A DNA stretch of 64,000 nt. Origin: Symbiodinium natans. Lineage: Eukaryota > Sar > Dinophyceae > Suessiales > Symbiodiniaceae. Positions 9,101 to 16,668 of this stretch are shown piece by piece (the stretch's first letter is position 1; each line of letters begins with the position of its first letter). Made by a program: the position numbers and the translations under genes. The stretch lies in NCBI GenBank assembly GCA_905221605.1, contig CAJNDS010002081.1, forward strand, positions 97,501 through 161,500. Direction: 5' to 3'. The notes under the pieces were generated by a model, which had not been told where the DNA came from, did no database searches, and saw nothing but the letters and a program-made list of their open reading frames with translations.

Positions 9101-12087
9101 AGGACCGCCCAATTGATCCACTTTGTCTGAAGATGTACAGAGAGGGCCCTTCTGATTCCGAAGTAAACTTTCCTGTCATCTGTTACCCTAAACCCTAAAC
9201 GCTAAACCCTAAACCCTAAACCCTAAACCCTAAACCCTAAACCCTAAAGGATGCAACGGAAGGGATGCTGTGTTTGAGACGAAGCTAGCTCTCAGTAGGG
9301 AATAAGGAGTTTGCTACCGCATATCCCCGTAGGAAAGCCTTCTAAGAGCTCCTCCTAACCTAGGGTTTTAGGGTTTGGGTTTAGGGTTTAGGGTTTAGGG
9401 TTTAACGTTGAGGGTGTAGCTGGCACCTTCTAGGCAAAAGTTCAGAAACACCCTTAAAAAACAACCCTTGAACCCTTCAGGTGTTTGGGGCTCTGGCCTT
9501 CTGTGAGCCTCCTGTGCCTTGTGCACCACTAGCCCTTGTGAACACTGCAGAGCCCTGCATTCTTCAAAAGGTGCGAGGGGTGCAGGATGTAAGGTTTAGG
9601 TTTAGGGTTTAATTAGGGTTTAGGGCTTAGGGTTTAGGGTTCTGGGTTGGGATGTCCCCCTTATACTAGCAGCCCTTAATAGGGATGATAGTACCCCCTA
9701 CTAATAATCCCTACTAAGGACTGCCAGATATAAGGAGGAACATGCCCCCAAGCTTAGGGCTTCAGACTGCACTTCCAGGCATTCCGGGCCTGTGCTCGGC
9801 ACGATCTTCAGCACCGTGTCGGCGTGGGAGGGTATGCCGTAGATGCCTCACAGCAATCCACCCTAAACCCTAAACCCTAAACCCTAGACCCTAAACCCTA
9901 AACCCTAAACCCTAAAATCCGATGGAGGGTTGAACTCGGTGGGCTTACGGCTGCGGGCTGATGGCTTCTAGGGCTTAGGCAGGAAACTTCAGGTCTCCGG
10001 TCTCGGGTTCTTCATGCAGGGGCGGTTAGGCCACGGCCCCAACCTTTCAGGGTTTAGGGTTTAGGGTTTAGGGCTTGGGTTTAGGGTTTAGTTTAGGGTA
10101 ACCCTGACAGCTGGGCACCAGGCGACAATCTAGAGCCTGAATATCGCCACGCTTATCTCTACACATCAGTGGGGCCTTGATGTCGCCACAGCATAAAATG
10201 CGCTTCCAAGCCGGGCCCAAGCCTTCTCACACCATCCCAAATCCCCTCACTGCACAAAACGACTTTGAACTACAAGGGTTTGTACTGTGAACTCGGACAC
10301 GCACGCAGAACATGAGCACGATCAGAAAGTGGGTAAAACCCTAAACCCTAAACCCTAAACCCTAAACCCTAAACCCTAAACCCTGAACCCTGAACCCTAA
10401 ACCCTAAGCCCTAAACCCTGAACCCTAACCCTAAACGCTAAACCCCAAACACCCTGAACCCTAAGCCCAATCCCAGCCGCAGCCGTCGCCGGCCAGCACG
10501 CCCCGCAACCACTTGAACTTGCCATCCAGCCTGAAGATGTGAGGGATTTCAGGGGGACATCCTTGTACTGTAACAACAAAATTGTACTACTAGATCAGTA
10601 ACTATTATAGTTTATGACATTAAAGCCTGTAACACAAATTGTACTACTATATCAGTAATATAATATAGCTTATGACATTAAAGCCCAGACCCCAAACCGA
10701 AAGCCACCCAAAACCGCTTTGGAAACAGGGCCCTTCTGCTTTCGGAGTGTCAGGGAGCTCGACGCCCAAGATGCTATCTCAAGCGGTTCCGTGTCTCTCG
10801 GCATGCCAGCCCCTTTGATCCACAGAACTCAGGGCCTTGTTGGAGTTCCCTAAATCCTGTAGTAACCCTAAACCCTAAACCCTAAACCCTAAACCCTAAA
10901 CCCTAAACCCTAAATGGCCTCTGGCTTCGGTTCGCAAGCTTCCTGACTTCCCTCCCCCTCAGACACCACGCACAGACGCATCCACCTGGGTCCAATGTGC
11001 CGGATCTCCCCCGTGGAAGGCGTGATTCCTGGGCTCAGGGTGTCATGCCCGTGGCCTGGCCTAGACTCACTGCCCAGGTTTTCATGGGACGACTCCTTGA
11101 CCTTTGGATTCGTTGCTCTTCAGCCAACAGGTCCCTAAACCCTAAACCCTAAACCCTAAACCCTAACCCCTAAACCCTAAACCCTAAGTGAGCGGATCAT
11201 CCATCCGGGAGTCGGTTGCGCAGTTCGTCTGTGGCTTCTGTCGTGACACTACCAGCATGGGCTATTGTATATAAGCCCTTAAAAGGGCCCCTTTTGTAGG
11301 GTTGGCCAAATAGCCCATCCTGGTATGGTCTGGTAGTAAGGCCCATGTTTCGCCTCAGAACCTTGCACGCTGATCGTTTATGTGGCTTGTCGGGTTTGGC
11401 AAGTCGATCCTGACCTGTAGTTTCCGTAACGAATATTGGAAGCCCTGCCTAGATAGGGTCCTCATGGATTAGGGCTTAGGGCTTAGGGTTTAGGATTTAG
11501 GGCTTCATGTGGCAATGATCGAACAAGGTTCCTCGGGGCCCCTGACTGCCATCACAAGCCATGCTCAACCGAAAATCCATGGGGCCCAACTCACAAAACG
11601 AGGCATGGGACGCCCCGTCACACAGACCCTTGTCTGGCAGTGCCAAGTTGCGCAGCACCCGTTTCGCGTGGCCCGGAATGCCATAGATAGTTCCATCCCC
11701 TGATGCGAGAGTGTACGAAGCTGATTGGGGAGATTTCGTGTATAATGGGTCGAACATGCACGCTAGCTAGGGTGCTTCCATGGAGCTTTCCCATCTGCAG
11801 CGTGACGACAGCTACAATTGAAACTCCTTGCGGGCAATCAGCCTCTGCCAGTTGAAGGCCTGCAGGAACCCCAGGCTCTAAATTGCTGTTTCAGGTGCCG
11901 GAATCCAACTGGAAGCTTCCCAGAACCTTAAACCCGGAACCATAACCCCCCCACCTAAACCCCCCCCTAAACCCGTAAACCCTGAACCCTGAGTCTTTCC
12001 TTAAGTCGTTCGCCCTGCCCCGCTTCTCGCCCGCCCCCACGCCTGCTCGCGCGCCTCCGAGGTATTTGAACTGACCCATGATGGGGC
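25..12087 (-). CDS. Multi-exon gene for a YGIP/TGEV repeat protein (propeller-like), at least 14 microexons
   Basis: Fourteen short exon segments on the minus strand (12087 down to 2615), plus a probable one at 25-116, join in a single frame. They encode repeats of 43-46 residues with the pattern DG-x-IYGIP-x-(H/N)A-xx-VLKI-x-P-x-TGEV-xx-LG-xx-P-x-GK-x-KW-x-GGVL. The phase fits at every junction, every acceptor is AG|G, and the donors are GC (most), GT (at least three) or GA (one). I recognise the motif from proteins common in dinoflagellate predictions; function is unknown, and the regular GG-DG-YG pattern suggests a beta-propeller. Neither the first nor the last exon is certain, so both ends may lie outside the window. 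Between 2615 and 116 at least one YGIP-type exon is missing or unrecognised. The span covers introns as well as exons; exon entries follow. It could be an expressed gene or a recently decayed copy. Confidence 0.72.
155..330. repeat. TTTAGGG array
   Basis: About 20 heptamers with TTTCGGG and CTTAGGG variants near the right end. It begins 30 bases right of the exon at 25-116. Confidence 0.97.
330..480. other. Unassigned intron-like segment
   Basis: Unique sequence between two arrays. No convincing frame was seen. Confidence 0.4.
480..935. repeat. Variant telomere arrays: TTTTAGGG, TTTAGGGG, TTTAGGG
   Basis: An octamer TTTTAGGG block (about 500-715) passes into TTTAGGGG (715-775), then a 30-base unique island, then TTTAGGG (808-930). 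Each block is homogeneous for its own variant. Confidence 0.95.
982..1101. mobile_element. Family-2 inverted-repeat element (MITE-like)
   Basis: The left end reads TATGGGGGTTTACGAAAATA and the right end is its imperfect complement, TTTCGGAAAACCCCCCATAT. A short CCCTAAA run sits inside. The family recurs at least nine times in the window. Confidence 0.8.
1298..1523. mobile_element. Family-1 MITE-like element, interrupted
   Basis: The left end (GCTCCCCCTCATACTAGCAG) and the right end (CTGTTAGTAAAAGGGGGAAC) match the ends of the 100-bp family-1 element. About 120 extra bases lie between, including GGGTACCC and a small inverted repeat, so another element appears to have inserted. Confidence 0.6.
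1639..1939. repeat. TTTGGGG array (about 43 copies)
   Basis: A near-perfect 7-bp array of TTTGGGG, a G-for-A variant of the telomere heptamer, with one register slip near 1829. It produces three overlapping spurious open frames. It is the longest variant array here without TTTAGGG mixed in. Confidence 0.97.
2034..2112. repeat. CCCTAAA array
   Basis: About 11 perfect heptamers in the C-rich orientation. Confidence 0.97.
2201..2297. mobile_element. 97-bp inverted-repeat element, family 7
   Basis: The left end (TGGCTGTCAAAATTATGATC) and right end (GGACCATAATTTGACAACCA) are complementary over about 27 bases. The centre has no coding potential. Only one copy was seen. Confidence 0.7.
2400..2820. 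repeat. Poly-G tract and telomere arrays around exon 14
   Basis: A poly-G tract lies near 2388-2402. CCCTAAA copies at 2506-2560 and TTTAGGG copies at 2727-2810 flank exon 14 in the left-C, right-G arrangement. Confidence 0.9.
2615..2662 (-). CDS. Repeat-protein exon 14
   Basis: Encodes [16 protein letters not shown] plus one base. The acceptor is CAGAAG|G and the likely donor TGGG|GC. A possible continuation near 2120-2190 has an acceptor AGAG|GT in the right phase but translates to a poor match, so I leave the gene unresolved beyond this point. Confidence 0.6.
3084..3108 (-). CDS. Repeat-protein exon 13 (25 bp)
   Basis: A 25-bp microexon encoding VLKIVPKT plus one base. The acceptor is GATCGAG|G and the donor ACAG|GC. 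It is the shortest segment here and is supported only because both flanking joints continue the repeat. Confidence 0.62.
3143..3210. repeat. TTTAGGG array with TCTAGGG variants
   Basis: About 10 heptamers inside the intron between exons 12 and 13; the last three carry TCTAGGG. Confidence 0.95.
3486..3541 (-). CDS. Repeat-protein exon 12
   Basis: Encodes [19 protein letters not shown]. The acceptor is GGTCAG|G and the donor CGCAGC|GT in phase 0. The joint with exon 11 reads [12 protein letters not shown] and that with exon 13 reads [14 protein letters not shown]. Confidence 0.72.
3702..3769 (-). CDS. Repeat-protein exon 11
   Basis: The longest resolved exon, encoding [19 protein letters not shown] and then KWHG. 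The acceptor is TTCGAG|G and the donor CACG|GC. The intron to the next exon is only 160 bp and has no telomere array, so this pair gives the clearest view of a GC donor. Confidence 0.72.
4240..4560. repeat. CCCTAAA arrays flanking exon 10
   Basis: Arrays at 4245-4302 and 4445-4560, both C-rich on the plus strand, so this exon does not follow the mirror-image rule seen at many others. Confidence 0.95.
4325..4388 (-). CDS. Repeat-protein exon 10
   Basis: Encodes [20 protein letters not shown] and then LK. The acceptor is CCTCAG|G. The joint with exon 11 requires a GA donor (TTGAA|GACACC); a GT donor nine bases earlier (CAG|GTATTG) would break the phase. GA donors are known in dinoflagellates. 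Confidence 0.66.
4638..4760. repeat. TTTAGGG array
   Basis: About 17 near-perfect heptamers within the intron between exons 9 and 10. Confidence 0.97.
4997..5042 (-). CDS. Repeat-protein exon 9
   Basis: Encodes [15 protein letters not shown] plus one base. The acceptor is CCCGAG|G and the donor TACG|GT. The joint with exon 8 reads [15 protein letters not shown] with no gap. Confidence 0.7.
5745..5776 (-). CDS. Repeat-protein exon 8
   Basis: A 32-bp exon encoding [11 protein letters not shown]. The acceptor is CTCGAG|G and the donor GGCGAG|GC in phase 0. An A-rich stretch and a homopolymer lie just downstream in the intron. Confidence 0.66.
6011..6072 (-). CDS. Repeat-protein exon 7
   Basis: Encodes [20 protein letters not shown]. 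The acceptor is CCGAG|G and the donor CGGG|GC. It sits between a CCCTAAA array on its left and a TTTAGGG array starting 15 bases to its right. Confidence 0.68.
6085..6345. repeat. Mixed TTTAGGG / TCTAGGG / TTTCGGG / TTTTGGG array
   Basis: About 260 bp of heptamers in which each variant occurs in short runs of three, which suggests local copying of variant units. Confidence 0.95.
6419..6985. mobile_element. 0.57-kb dispersed module, copy A
   Basis: Shares start, middle and end with 49913-50484: ATATCCGCCGAGGCCTCGG at the left edge, GGTCCGCAAGCGGA and CGCCAGGACCAGAGGCAGTT inside, a long poly-C tract, and a nearly identical last 200 bp ending GCGTTAAAATTAG. Four imperfect copies of a GAGCGAAA-containing motif precede it (6358-6412). 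No protein is supported; the open frames over the poly-C tract are artefacts. Confidence 0.82.
7045..7460. repeat. 32-bp minisatellite, about 12 units
   Basis: The unit contains GGCCCGGCTTCGTAATTTAG followed by TATTCGGGGGA, with single-base changes between copies. It lies in the long intron between exons 6 and 7. Confidence 0.92.
7648..7962. repeat. TTTAGGG array, unique island, CCCTAAA array
   Basis: TTTAGGG copies (7648-7762) and CCCTAAA copies (7885-7960) flank a 110-bp unique island in the opposite arrangement to that seen at most exons. The island has an open plus frame ([20 protein letters not shown]), but no AG|G acceptor stands out. Confidence 0.85.
8688..8733 (-). CDS. Repeat-protein exon 6
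   Basis: Encodes [16 protein letters not shown]. The acceptor is CCAGCAG|G. The 3' end is uncertain: a GC donor (AAGCG|GC) gives RWKR-WHGG, while a GT donor nine bases earlier (at 8697, GGCAG|GT) gives R-WHGG. Both keep the frame. A very long intron of about 2.6 kb follows, holding the 0.57-kb module and the 32-bp minisatellite. Confidence 0.58.
8848..8936. mobile_element. Family-4 MITE-like element
   Basis: The left end (GGGGCCTTGATAATTAGAGT) and the right end (CTTCCGACCCCTATAG) are shared with 47664-47760 and 54751-54857, and in inverted orientation with 16275-16369. A half-copy lies at about 8575-8662. Confidence 0.72.
8940..9185. other. AT-richer intron segment
   Basis: Unique, lower-GC sequence in the intron between exons 5 and 6, followed by a CCCTAAA array (9184-9248). 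No coding frame was seen. Confidence 0.5.
9647..9753. mobile_element. Family-1 MITE-like element
   Basis: An intact element of about 107 bp. The left end is TTGGGATGTCCCCCTTATAC and the right end is its imperfect complement, TATAAGGAGGAACATGCCCC; GTACCC lies in the centre. Confidence 0.8.
9790..9846 (-). CDS. Repeat-protein exon 5
   Basis: Encodes [19 protein letters not shown] with split glycine codons at both ends. The acceptor is TGTGAG|G; the TGA seen upstream in this frame lies in the intron. The donor is ACAG|GC. The joint with exon 4 reads [17 protein letters not shown]. Confidence 0.7.
10484..10530 (-). CDS. Repeat-protein exon 4
   Basis: Encodes [15 protein letters not shown] plus one base. 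The acceptor is ATCTTCAG|G and the donor GACG|GC. A stop codon follows shortly if the intron is read through, which supports the splice. Exons 2-4 together (48+43+47 bp) make 46 codons, one full repeat. Confidence 0.66.
10578..10685. repeat. AT-rich 57-bp tandem duplication
   Basis: Two copies of a unit containing AAATTGTACTACTAKATCAG and TTATGACATTAAAGCC. It is a local AT-rich patch in the intron between exons 3 and 4. Confidence 0.85.
10986..11028 (-). CDS. Repeat-protein exon 3
   Basis: A 43-bp exon encoding [15 protein letters not shown] with split codons at both ends. The acceptor is GCCCAG|G and the donor CCCAG|GTGGA is canonical. It supplies the P-x-TGE turn and the following strand. 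Confidence 0.66.
11248..11336. mobile_element. 89-bp inverted-repeat element, family 6
   Basis: The left end (CTACCAGCATGGGCTATT) is mirrored on the right by AATAGCCCATCCTGGTA and then TGGTAG. The centre includes the palindrome-like AAGCCCTTAAAAGGGCCCC. Confidence 0.7.
11652..11699 (-). CDS. Repeat-protein exon 2
   Basis: Encodes [16 protein letters not shown] plus one base. The acceptor is GCATCAG|G and the donor CTGC|GC. Joined to the next exon it reads [20 protein letters not shown], a continuous repeat core. An ATG-less frame runs past the donor, so a simple ORF search hides the splice. Confidence 0.68.
12043..12087 (-). CDS. Repeat-protein exon 1 (of those visible)
   Basis: Encodes [15 protein letters not shown], the K-x-K-(W/Y)-x-GG part of the repeat. 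The acceptor is CTCAG|G. The donor is GAGCAG|GC (non-canonical GC), leaving one base of a codon that the next exon completes as GGG-GAT (GD of the GDG motif). No preceding exon was identified, although 12220-12300 has a weak possible match. Confidence 0.6.
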
Positions 12088-12479
12088 CTGAGTCTTAGGG
12101 TTTTAGCCCCGATAGGGTTTAGGGCTTAGGGAAGTTTAGGGTTTAGGGTTTAGGGGTTAGGATTTAGGGTTTAGGGTTCAAGGATATAGGGTTTGGCTGC
12201 TCAGGGTTCAGGGTGACGTCGAATTGATCAGTGCAGGGTTTGGGTTTCGCCGAGTTGGGCCCCTGGAGTTTTCCAACCTTGGGGCAGGCCTGGTTTAGGG
12301 TTTAGGGTCTACGAGGTCTAGGGTTTAGGGTTTAGGGTTTAGGGTTTAGGGTTTTGGGTCCAGGGTTTTTGGTTTTCATGGTCAAGAGCATTTGAGCCTG
12401 CAAAGCCCAAGCGGTTGTGGGGTTTTGACGAGTTTTGGTAGCCCTAAACCCTAAACCTAAAAGCCTAAACACCCCCCCA

Positions 12480-12545
12480 CCCCCCCCCCCCCCCCCCCAA
12501 ACACCACCCGAAACACCCGAAACACCCTAAACACCCTAAACACCC
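12480..12545. repeat. Poly-C tract and CACCC-rich tandem repeat
   Basis: A C-homopolymer of about 18 is followed by several copies of AAACACCC. Confidence 0.85.
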
Positions 12546-12679
12546 TGAACACCCAGGGCTTTAAGGTCTTGCGCTCTGGGGACTCATGGTAGGGGATAGG
12601 AGTTGGGGGACCCTGTGGGAAGAAGGCCCAGGTCCCTGTTTAAGAGAGCCAGAAGAGCGTTCAGAAGGGTTCCCTTTCA

Positions 12680-12785
12680 AGGGACCCTAAACCCTAAACC
12701 CTAAACCCTAAACCCTAAACCCTAAACCCTAAACCCTAAACCCTAAACCCTAAAGCCCTAAACCCTAAACCCTAAACCCTAAGGG
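12680..12785. repeat. CCCTAAA array
   Basis: About 14 heptamers, one with an extra GC. Confidence 0.96.
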
Positions 12786-12870
12786 TCCCCCTTATCCTAC
12801 CTGGACATGGCGGGTGAGGAGAGCGCAGGTGCCTCCCATGGTCCGCACCGCCAGCCTCAGTGACGCTTTG

Positions 12871-13006
12871 TTTTTTTTTTTTTTTTTTTTTTGGGGGGGG
12901 GGGGGGGGGTTTAGGGTTTAGGGTTTGGGGTTTGGGGTTTGGGGTTTTGGGTTTTGGGTTTTGGGTTTTGGGTTTTGGGTTTTGGGTTTTGGGTTTTGGG
13001 TTTTGG
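12871..13006. repeat. Poly-T/poly-G junction followed by TTTTGGG array
   Basis: A run of 22 T (12871-12892) passes directly into 17 G (12893-12909), then TTTAGGG, TTTGGGG and about ten TTTTGGG units. Confidence 0.95.
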
Positions 13007-13010
13007 GTTT

Positions 13011-13129
13011 AGTTCATGGGTAGTTATAAGTGGGGTTATAAGTAGGGTATCTATAGCTATGACTGGCTATAGCCTTATTTAGGGTACCTATAACCCGACA
13101 AATATAACTACACGTGAACCTCCAAGTAG
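13011..13129. mobile_element. Family-3 MITE-like element
   Basis: The ends GTTCATGGGTAGTTATAAGT and TATAACTACACGTGAACCTCC are complementary. Inside, CTATAGCTATGACTGGCTATAG forms a second inverted repeat. Related copies lie at 14946-15070, 22860-22986 and (partial) 33876-33955. Confidence 0.78.
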
Positions 13130-13154
13130 GGTTTCGGTGGAGTTTAGGGTTTGG

Positions 13155-13255
13155 TTGGGATGTTCCCCCTTACACTAAAAGTCCTTTATAGAGATTGTTT
13201 TGGGGGGTACTAGAATCCCGATTAACGACTGTTAGTAGAAGGGGAAACATCCCAA
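13155..13255. mobile_element. Family-1 MITE-like element
   Basis: An intact 101-bp element (TTGGGATGTTCCCCCTTACA ... AAGGGGAAACATCCCAA), 25 bp from a family-3 element. Confidence 0.82.
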
Positions 13256-13389
13256 GGTTTAAGGTTGAGGGTGTCAGAGGGCTGTATGGGGCTTCGTAAG
13301 GTCTAGGATTTAGGGCTGAGGATGTAGGACGTTCTAAACCGCATAAACGCAGGGCATTCAGGGGTTCTGAACTTTCGCTCATTCAGCGT

Positions 13390-13980
13390 CCTTGTCGACA
13401 AGGCAGGTGATGATAGAGGTTAACTATAGGGACTCGGCCTTAAACTACCACTATAAGGGGCCACAACGAAGCAGGAGCATTGCCTCAAAACGGACTCTTA
13501 CGGGGCTCTTTAACCTGGCCCGGGCACGCCAGCGGCCGCACCATGGCTGCGAAAGTGGCAGCCGCACCGCAGCAGATCCACCGCCTGGGCCCCAAGTGTG
13601 TGGGGGTCGGGGGGTCGGGGGGGGGGGGAGTTCGATTCTAAGCCCTCCAAAGTGCCCGCAATGGTCAGAACACCCGACCGGCAAGAAGATAGGAAGAACA
13701 AGCTCTGGTCCTTGCAGCGGCCCATTTATGGGCTTTGGGCCGAGCATGTGCCAGAAGAGGAGCCCGCTTTGGGCAGAGAAGGGGCAAGAAAACATAGTAG
13801 CTGCAGACCCAAAACGAAGAAGCTAACCTGAGGAGAACCTGCATGCCAGTGGGCCCAAAGTCCCCCTAAAAACCCCCCAAACCCCAAACATTCTTTTAAC
13901 GGGCCACCTGGCCCCCAACCTGCCTCAGCCGAAGCCTCCGCCCCATCAGAGAAGAGGGGGCGGCAGCCCGATTATCCGGG
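13390..13980. other. GC-rich block, coding status unresolved
   Basis: Open frames occur on both strands around 13451-13826, helped by high GC. None shows a family match, and a poly-G tract at 13617-13628 interrupts the block. A fragment of a real gene is possible. Confidence 0.25.
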
Positions 13981-13984
13981 GCTT

Positions 13985-14290
13985 GCGGGGCACCACGCGA
14001 AGTTGTTTACCACATCTAGTGATAGTTAGCAGCGTTACTATTCCTATGTTTGTTACTACGATTCTGACTTTGATTACTATGGCTACGATGATTGCTATTA
14101 TTCATGACATGTCTATTGTTACTACTAGTACTACTAGTACTATTATGTATATTACTACTATTGCGACTCGCACTACTATGATTGCTAGTATAACTATTCA
14201 TACTAGTAGTACTCGTATGACTATTTTTGCTAATCTTACTATTCGATTATTGCCAGTACTATTGTTACACATACAAATTGTATGTGTGCA

Positions 14291-14331
<41 letters not shown>

Positions 14332-14335
14332 TAGG
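13985..14335. repeat. Degenerate ACT/ATT trinucleotide tract and TA microsatellite
   Basis: About 230 bp built from ACT, ATT, GAT and TAT triplets ends in a TATATA microsatellite (14290-14332). It looks like an eroded trinucleotide expansion and gives a spurious Thr/Ile-rich frame. Confidence 0.75.
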
Positions 14336-14483
14336 CTTTATACCCTTTCCTGCTTTCAGATTTTAGGGGCTTTGGGGGGCTTTTGGGGGCTTCAGGGTTT
14401 GGAGAGCGAGTGTTCGAGTGGGAACCTCACCCTTCACGACGCTCTCTGATCTCTGCAACCTCGTCACCCCCAGAATCCCTTCT

Positions 14484-14600
14484 GTGATGCTATGTTATGC
14501 TATGTGATGCTACGCTATGATGTGGTTGTTATGTTATGCCATGATTTTTTATGTTATGCTGGGTTGCCTTGTCTTGTCTTATCTTCTCGTATCATATCAT
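14484..14600. repeat. TATGC-type short tandem repeat
   Basis: Many copies of ATGTTATGCT-like 5-10-bp units, degrading into TTGTCTTATC repeats. Confidence 0.7.
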
Positions 14601-14627
14601 GTTTTACCTACGTGTCAGCTTGCAAGG

Positions 14628-14900
14628 CTGATTCAAAGACTGAGCGAAGAGCGGGCGCAGCTTTCGCGTTTTTTGGGGGCAGGTGGCTGCAATAGAGCCC
14701 CAAGAAGGGGAGCACAATTTACAGTAGAGCAACCCCCAGAACCCCAGCCTGCGTTGACAAACACGGGTCCGCAAAAGCATGCTGCTGTTTGGTCTTTTCT
14801 ATCACACGTCAGGCGAACATCGGGCGTACCTGACGAATTTCAACGGGCTTCTACGCTTCAGAGGGCCGAATGCCTGTTGAACAACCACCCGATTGGCTAA
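14628..14900 (+). CDS. Candidate exon, coiled-coil-like then Pro/Gln-rich
   Basis: An open frame after a possible acceptor GTGTCAG or GCAAG|G encodes LARLIQRLSEERAQLSRFLG, a leucine/charged segment typical of a coiled coil, then AQFTVEQPPEPQPALTN, and ends at a stop (TAA, 14898-14900). About 90 codons, no family recognised. It is followed by a family-3 element and another plus-strand candidate exon at 15099, so both may belong to one gene. Confidence 0.38.
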   Translation: MIQRLSEERAQLSRFLGAGGCNRAPRRGAQFTVEQPPEPQPALTNTGPQKHAAVWSFLSHVRRTSGVPDEFQRASTLQRAECLLNNHPIG

Positions 14901-14945
14901 ACCGAAAGACCCTTGACCCCTCTCCGCCTAGGACCTAGGCACCTG

Positions 14946-15070
14946 CTTGGAGGTTCATGGGTAGTTACAAGTAGGGCTATAAGTACCCTACCTAAGGTTA
15001 TAGCCAGTCATAGCTGTAGTTACCCTACTTCTACACCCCACTTTGTAACTACCCATGACCCTCCAAGAAG
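14946..15070. mobile_element. Family-3 MITE-like element
   Basis: 125 bp; CTTGGAGGTTCATGGGTAGT at the left and ACTACCCATGACCCTCCAAG at the right, near-perfect complements. The inner inverted repeat is TTATAGCCAGTCATAGCTG. Confidence 0.85.
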
Positions 15071-15098
15071 GCACCTAGGCACCTGCTGGCTCAGACAG

Positions 15099-15245
15099 GA
15101 CGCTGCTTAACTTTCCTGGCGCTCGCCGGGAGCTGAGCCTATCCGTCGCTTGTCAAGCCGTTGTTGAGAAAGCGAGGCTTGCAGGCCACGTCGTGGTAGA
15201 GAACAGCACTGTCCAACGAGCGTCAAACCCCAACACCATACAGTT
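15099..15245 (+). CDS. Candidate exon of unknown protein
   Basis: After the acceptor GACAG|G the plus frame encodes TLLNFPGARRELSLSVACQA followed by VVEKARLAGHVVVENSTVQ, with balanced composition and no low complexity. The frame stays open for about 50 codons; the 3' splice boundary is not clear. No family recognised. It begins 29 bases after the family-3 element. Confidence 0.42.
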
Positions 15246-15344
15246 CAGACAACTATTTTCACACTTATTCTCACACTTCTTATAGAGAGGTGGTCACGTT
15301 TATGCTCTTGTATAAGCCGTTTGCTTGTGATGCCGGGTTGAGGA

Positions 15345-15433
15345 ACCCTAAACCCTAAACCCTGCACCCTAAACCCTAAACCCTCAACCCCAAACCCTAA
15401 ACCCTAAACCCCAAACCCTAAACCCTAAACCCT
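15345..15433. repeat. CCCTAAA array with CCCCAAA and CCCTGCA variants
   Basis: Left flank of the 15444-15530 exon. Confidence 0.93.
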
Positions 15434-15443
15434 ATCAGTCTGC

Positions 15444-15530
15444 CCTCTCCACGACGGCCGGAGCGGGTTCCTCCTTCGGTGCCTCAGCTGTCGGACTCGG
15501 CTTGGTGACCTCCTGCTTGGCCTCGGCATC
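15444..15530 (-). CDS. Candidate internal exon, Glu/Lys/Pro-rich
   Basis: 29 codons exactly, phase 0 at both ends: acceptor CCCCACAG|G, donor GAGAGG|GC. Encodes DAEAKQEVTKPSPTAEAPKE and then EPAPAVVER. The composition is that of a disordered linker. It is flanked by CCCTAAA on the left and TTTAGGG on the right. Confidence 0.5.
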
Positions 15531-15539
15531 CTGTGGGGT

Positions 15540-15690
15540 AGGGTTTAGGGTTTAGGGGTTTAGGGATTTAGGGTTTAGGGTTTAGGGTTTGGGGTTTGGG
15601 GTTTAGGGTTTAGGGCTCAGGGTTAGGGTTTAGGGCTTAGGGTTCAGGGTTTAGGGCTTAGGGAAGCTTAGGGTTTAGGGTTTGGGTTCA
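15540..15690. repeat. TTTAGGG array, degenerate
   Basis: Right flank of the preceding exon; includes CTTAGGG, TTCAGGG and TTTGGGG units. Confidence 0.93.
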
Positions 15691-15699
15691 TAAAATTTG

Positions 15700-16260
15700 C
15701 ACCCTGTCCATTGAGAACCCTAACCTTCTGTAGTGGAGGTGACAAGGGGCGTTGTAAGAACAACCCGAAAAACACAGAACCTAAGCCCTTCTGCCACAAT
15801 TGCCTAAATTCGGGAGCTCTGCAGGATCTCTGCAGATGCACCTTGGAGTACGAGTCTTAAGCCCTTGAGAGTCCACAAATCAACAAGCCGTCCCCTCTTT
15901 CCGGCATATTTGGCCTCGAGTTCAATTGTGCGAGGGTCCAATGTCCAAGAAGCCTATGACATCCTTCAAGCAAAGGCTTCGTGCTAGCTTCGCCGATTAG
16001 CCGGGCGAAGGGGGCCCGGAGCAAACAAGGAACTGTCAAAGCAAACTCCGCCGTCCAGCTGCAGTCCAACTCAAGGCTGGATAAGCCGTTTTTCCCTTCA
16101 TCTCCCTCAACTTCATAAGGAACCCCAAACACTGAATCTTGAAGCCAGAATCAACCCTGAACCCCTCAACGTTCAGGACCCTAAGCCCCAAACCCTACTA
16201 ACACTCTGAGCCCTAGACTCCTAGGCCCCAAGCCCTAAACCCAAAGGCCTGAAAACTCGA
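15700..16260. other. Unassigned sequence
   Basis: Unique sequence with a weak minus-strand open frame at 15857-16132, then degenerate CCCTAAA. No supported exon. Confidence 0.3.
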
Positions 16261-16274
16261 AGATCCAATATACA

Positions 16275-16369
16275 GGTCGGAATACTTACTTCTAGTATTC
16301 CCTTATGGTCCCTGTGTATTATACTGTAAGAACCCCGAAACCCTACTCTAATTATGAAGGCCCCTAAGC
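16275..16369. mobile_element. Family-4 MITE-like element, inverted orientation
   Basis: Reads GGTCGGAATACTT ... CCCTACTCTAATTATGAAGG, the reverse complement of the family-4 ends. A further half-copy is at about 16458-16492. Confidence 0.65.
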
Positions 16370-16668
16370 CCCAAACCCTAAACCCTGAACCCTGAACCCT
16401 AAACCCTAACCCCTAAACCCTAAACCCTAAACCCTAAACATCCCAAAACCCTGAACCCTATTCTAATTATTCAGGCCCCTATGGTAGACTTGCCGGGCCT
16501 TCGGCTCGGGAGCTGGTAGGGCCGGTTGGGGCCCGGCGCTTGGCCCTGAGACGCAGCGGGGACAAAGCAACGCTGAGGCGCTTCTTTGCGCTTCGGGCTT
16601 AAGGCTTCAGGGCTCAAGTAAAAGGGGTAAGGTTCAAGGTTTAGGACTTAGGGTTCGGATTTCAGACA

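Noticed and set aside
13983-14366. 127-codon Thr/Ile-rich plus frame
   Set aside because: It is read from degenerate ACT/ATT triplets and a TA microsatellite.
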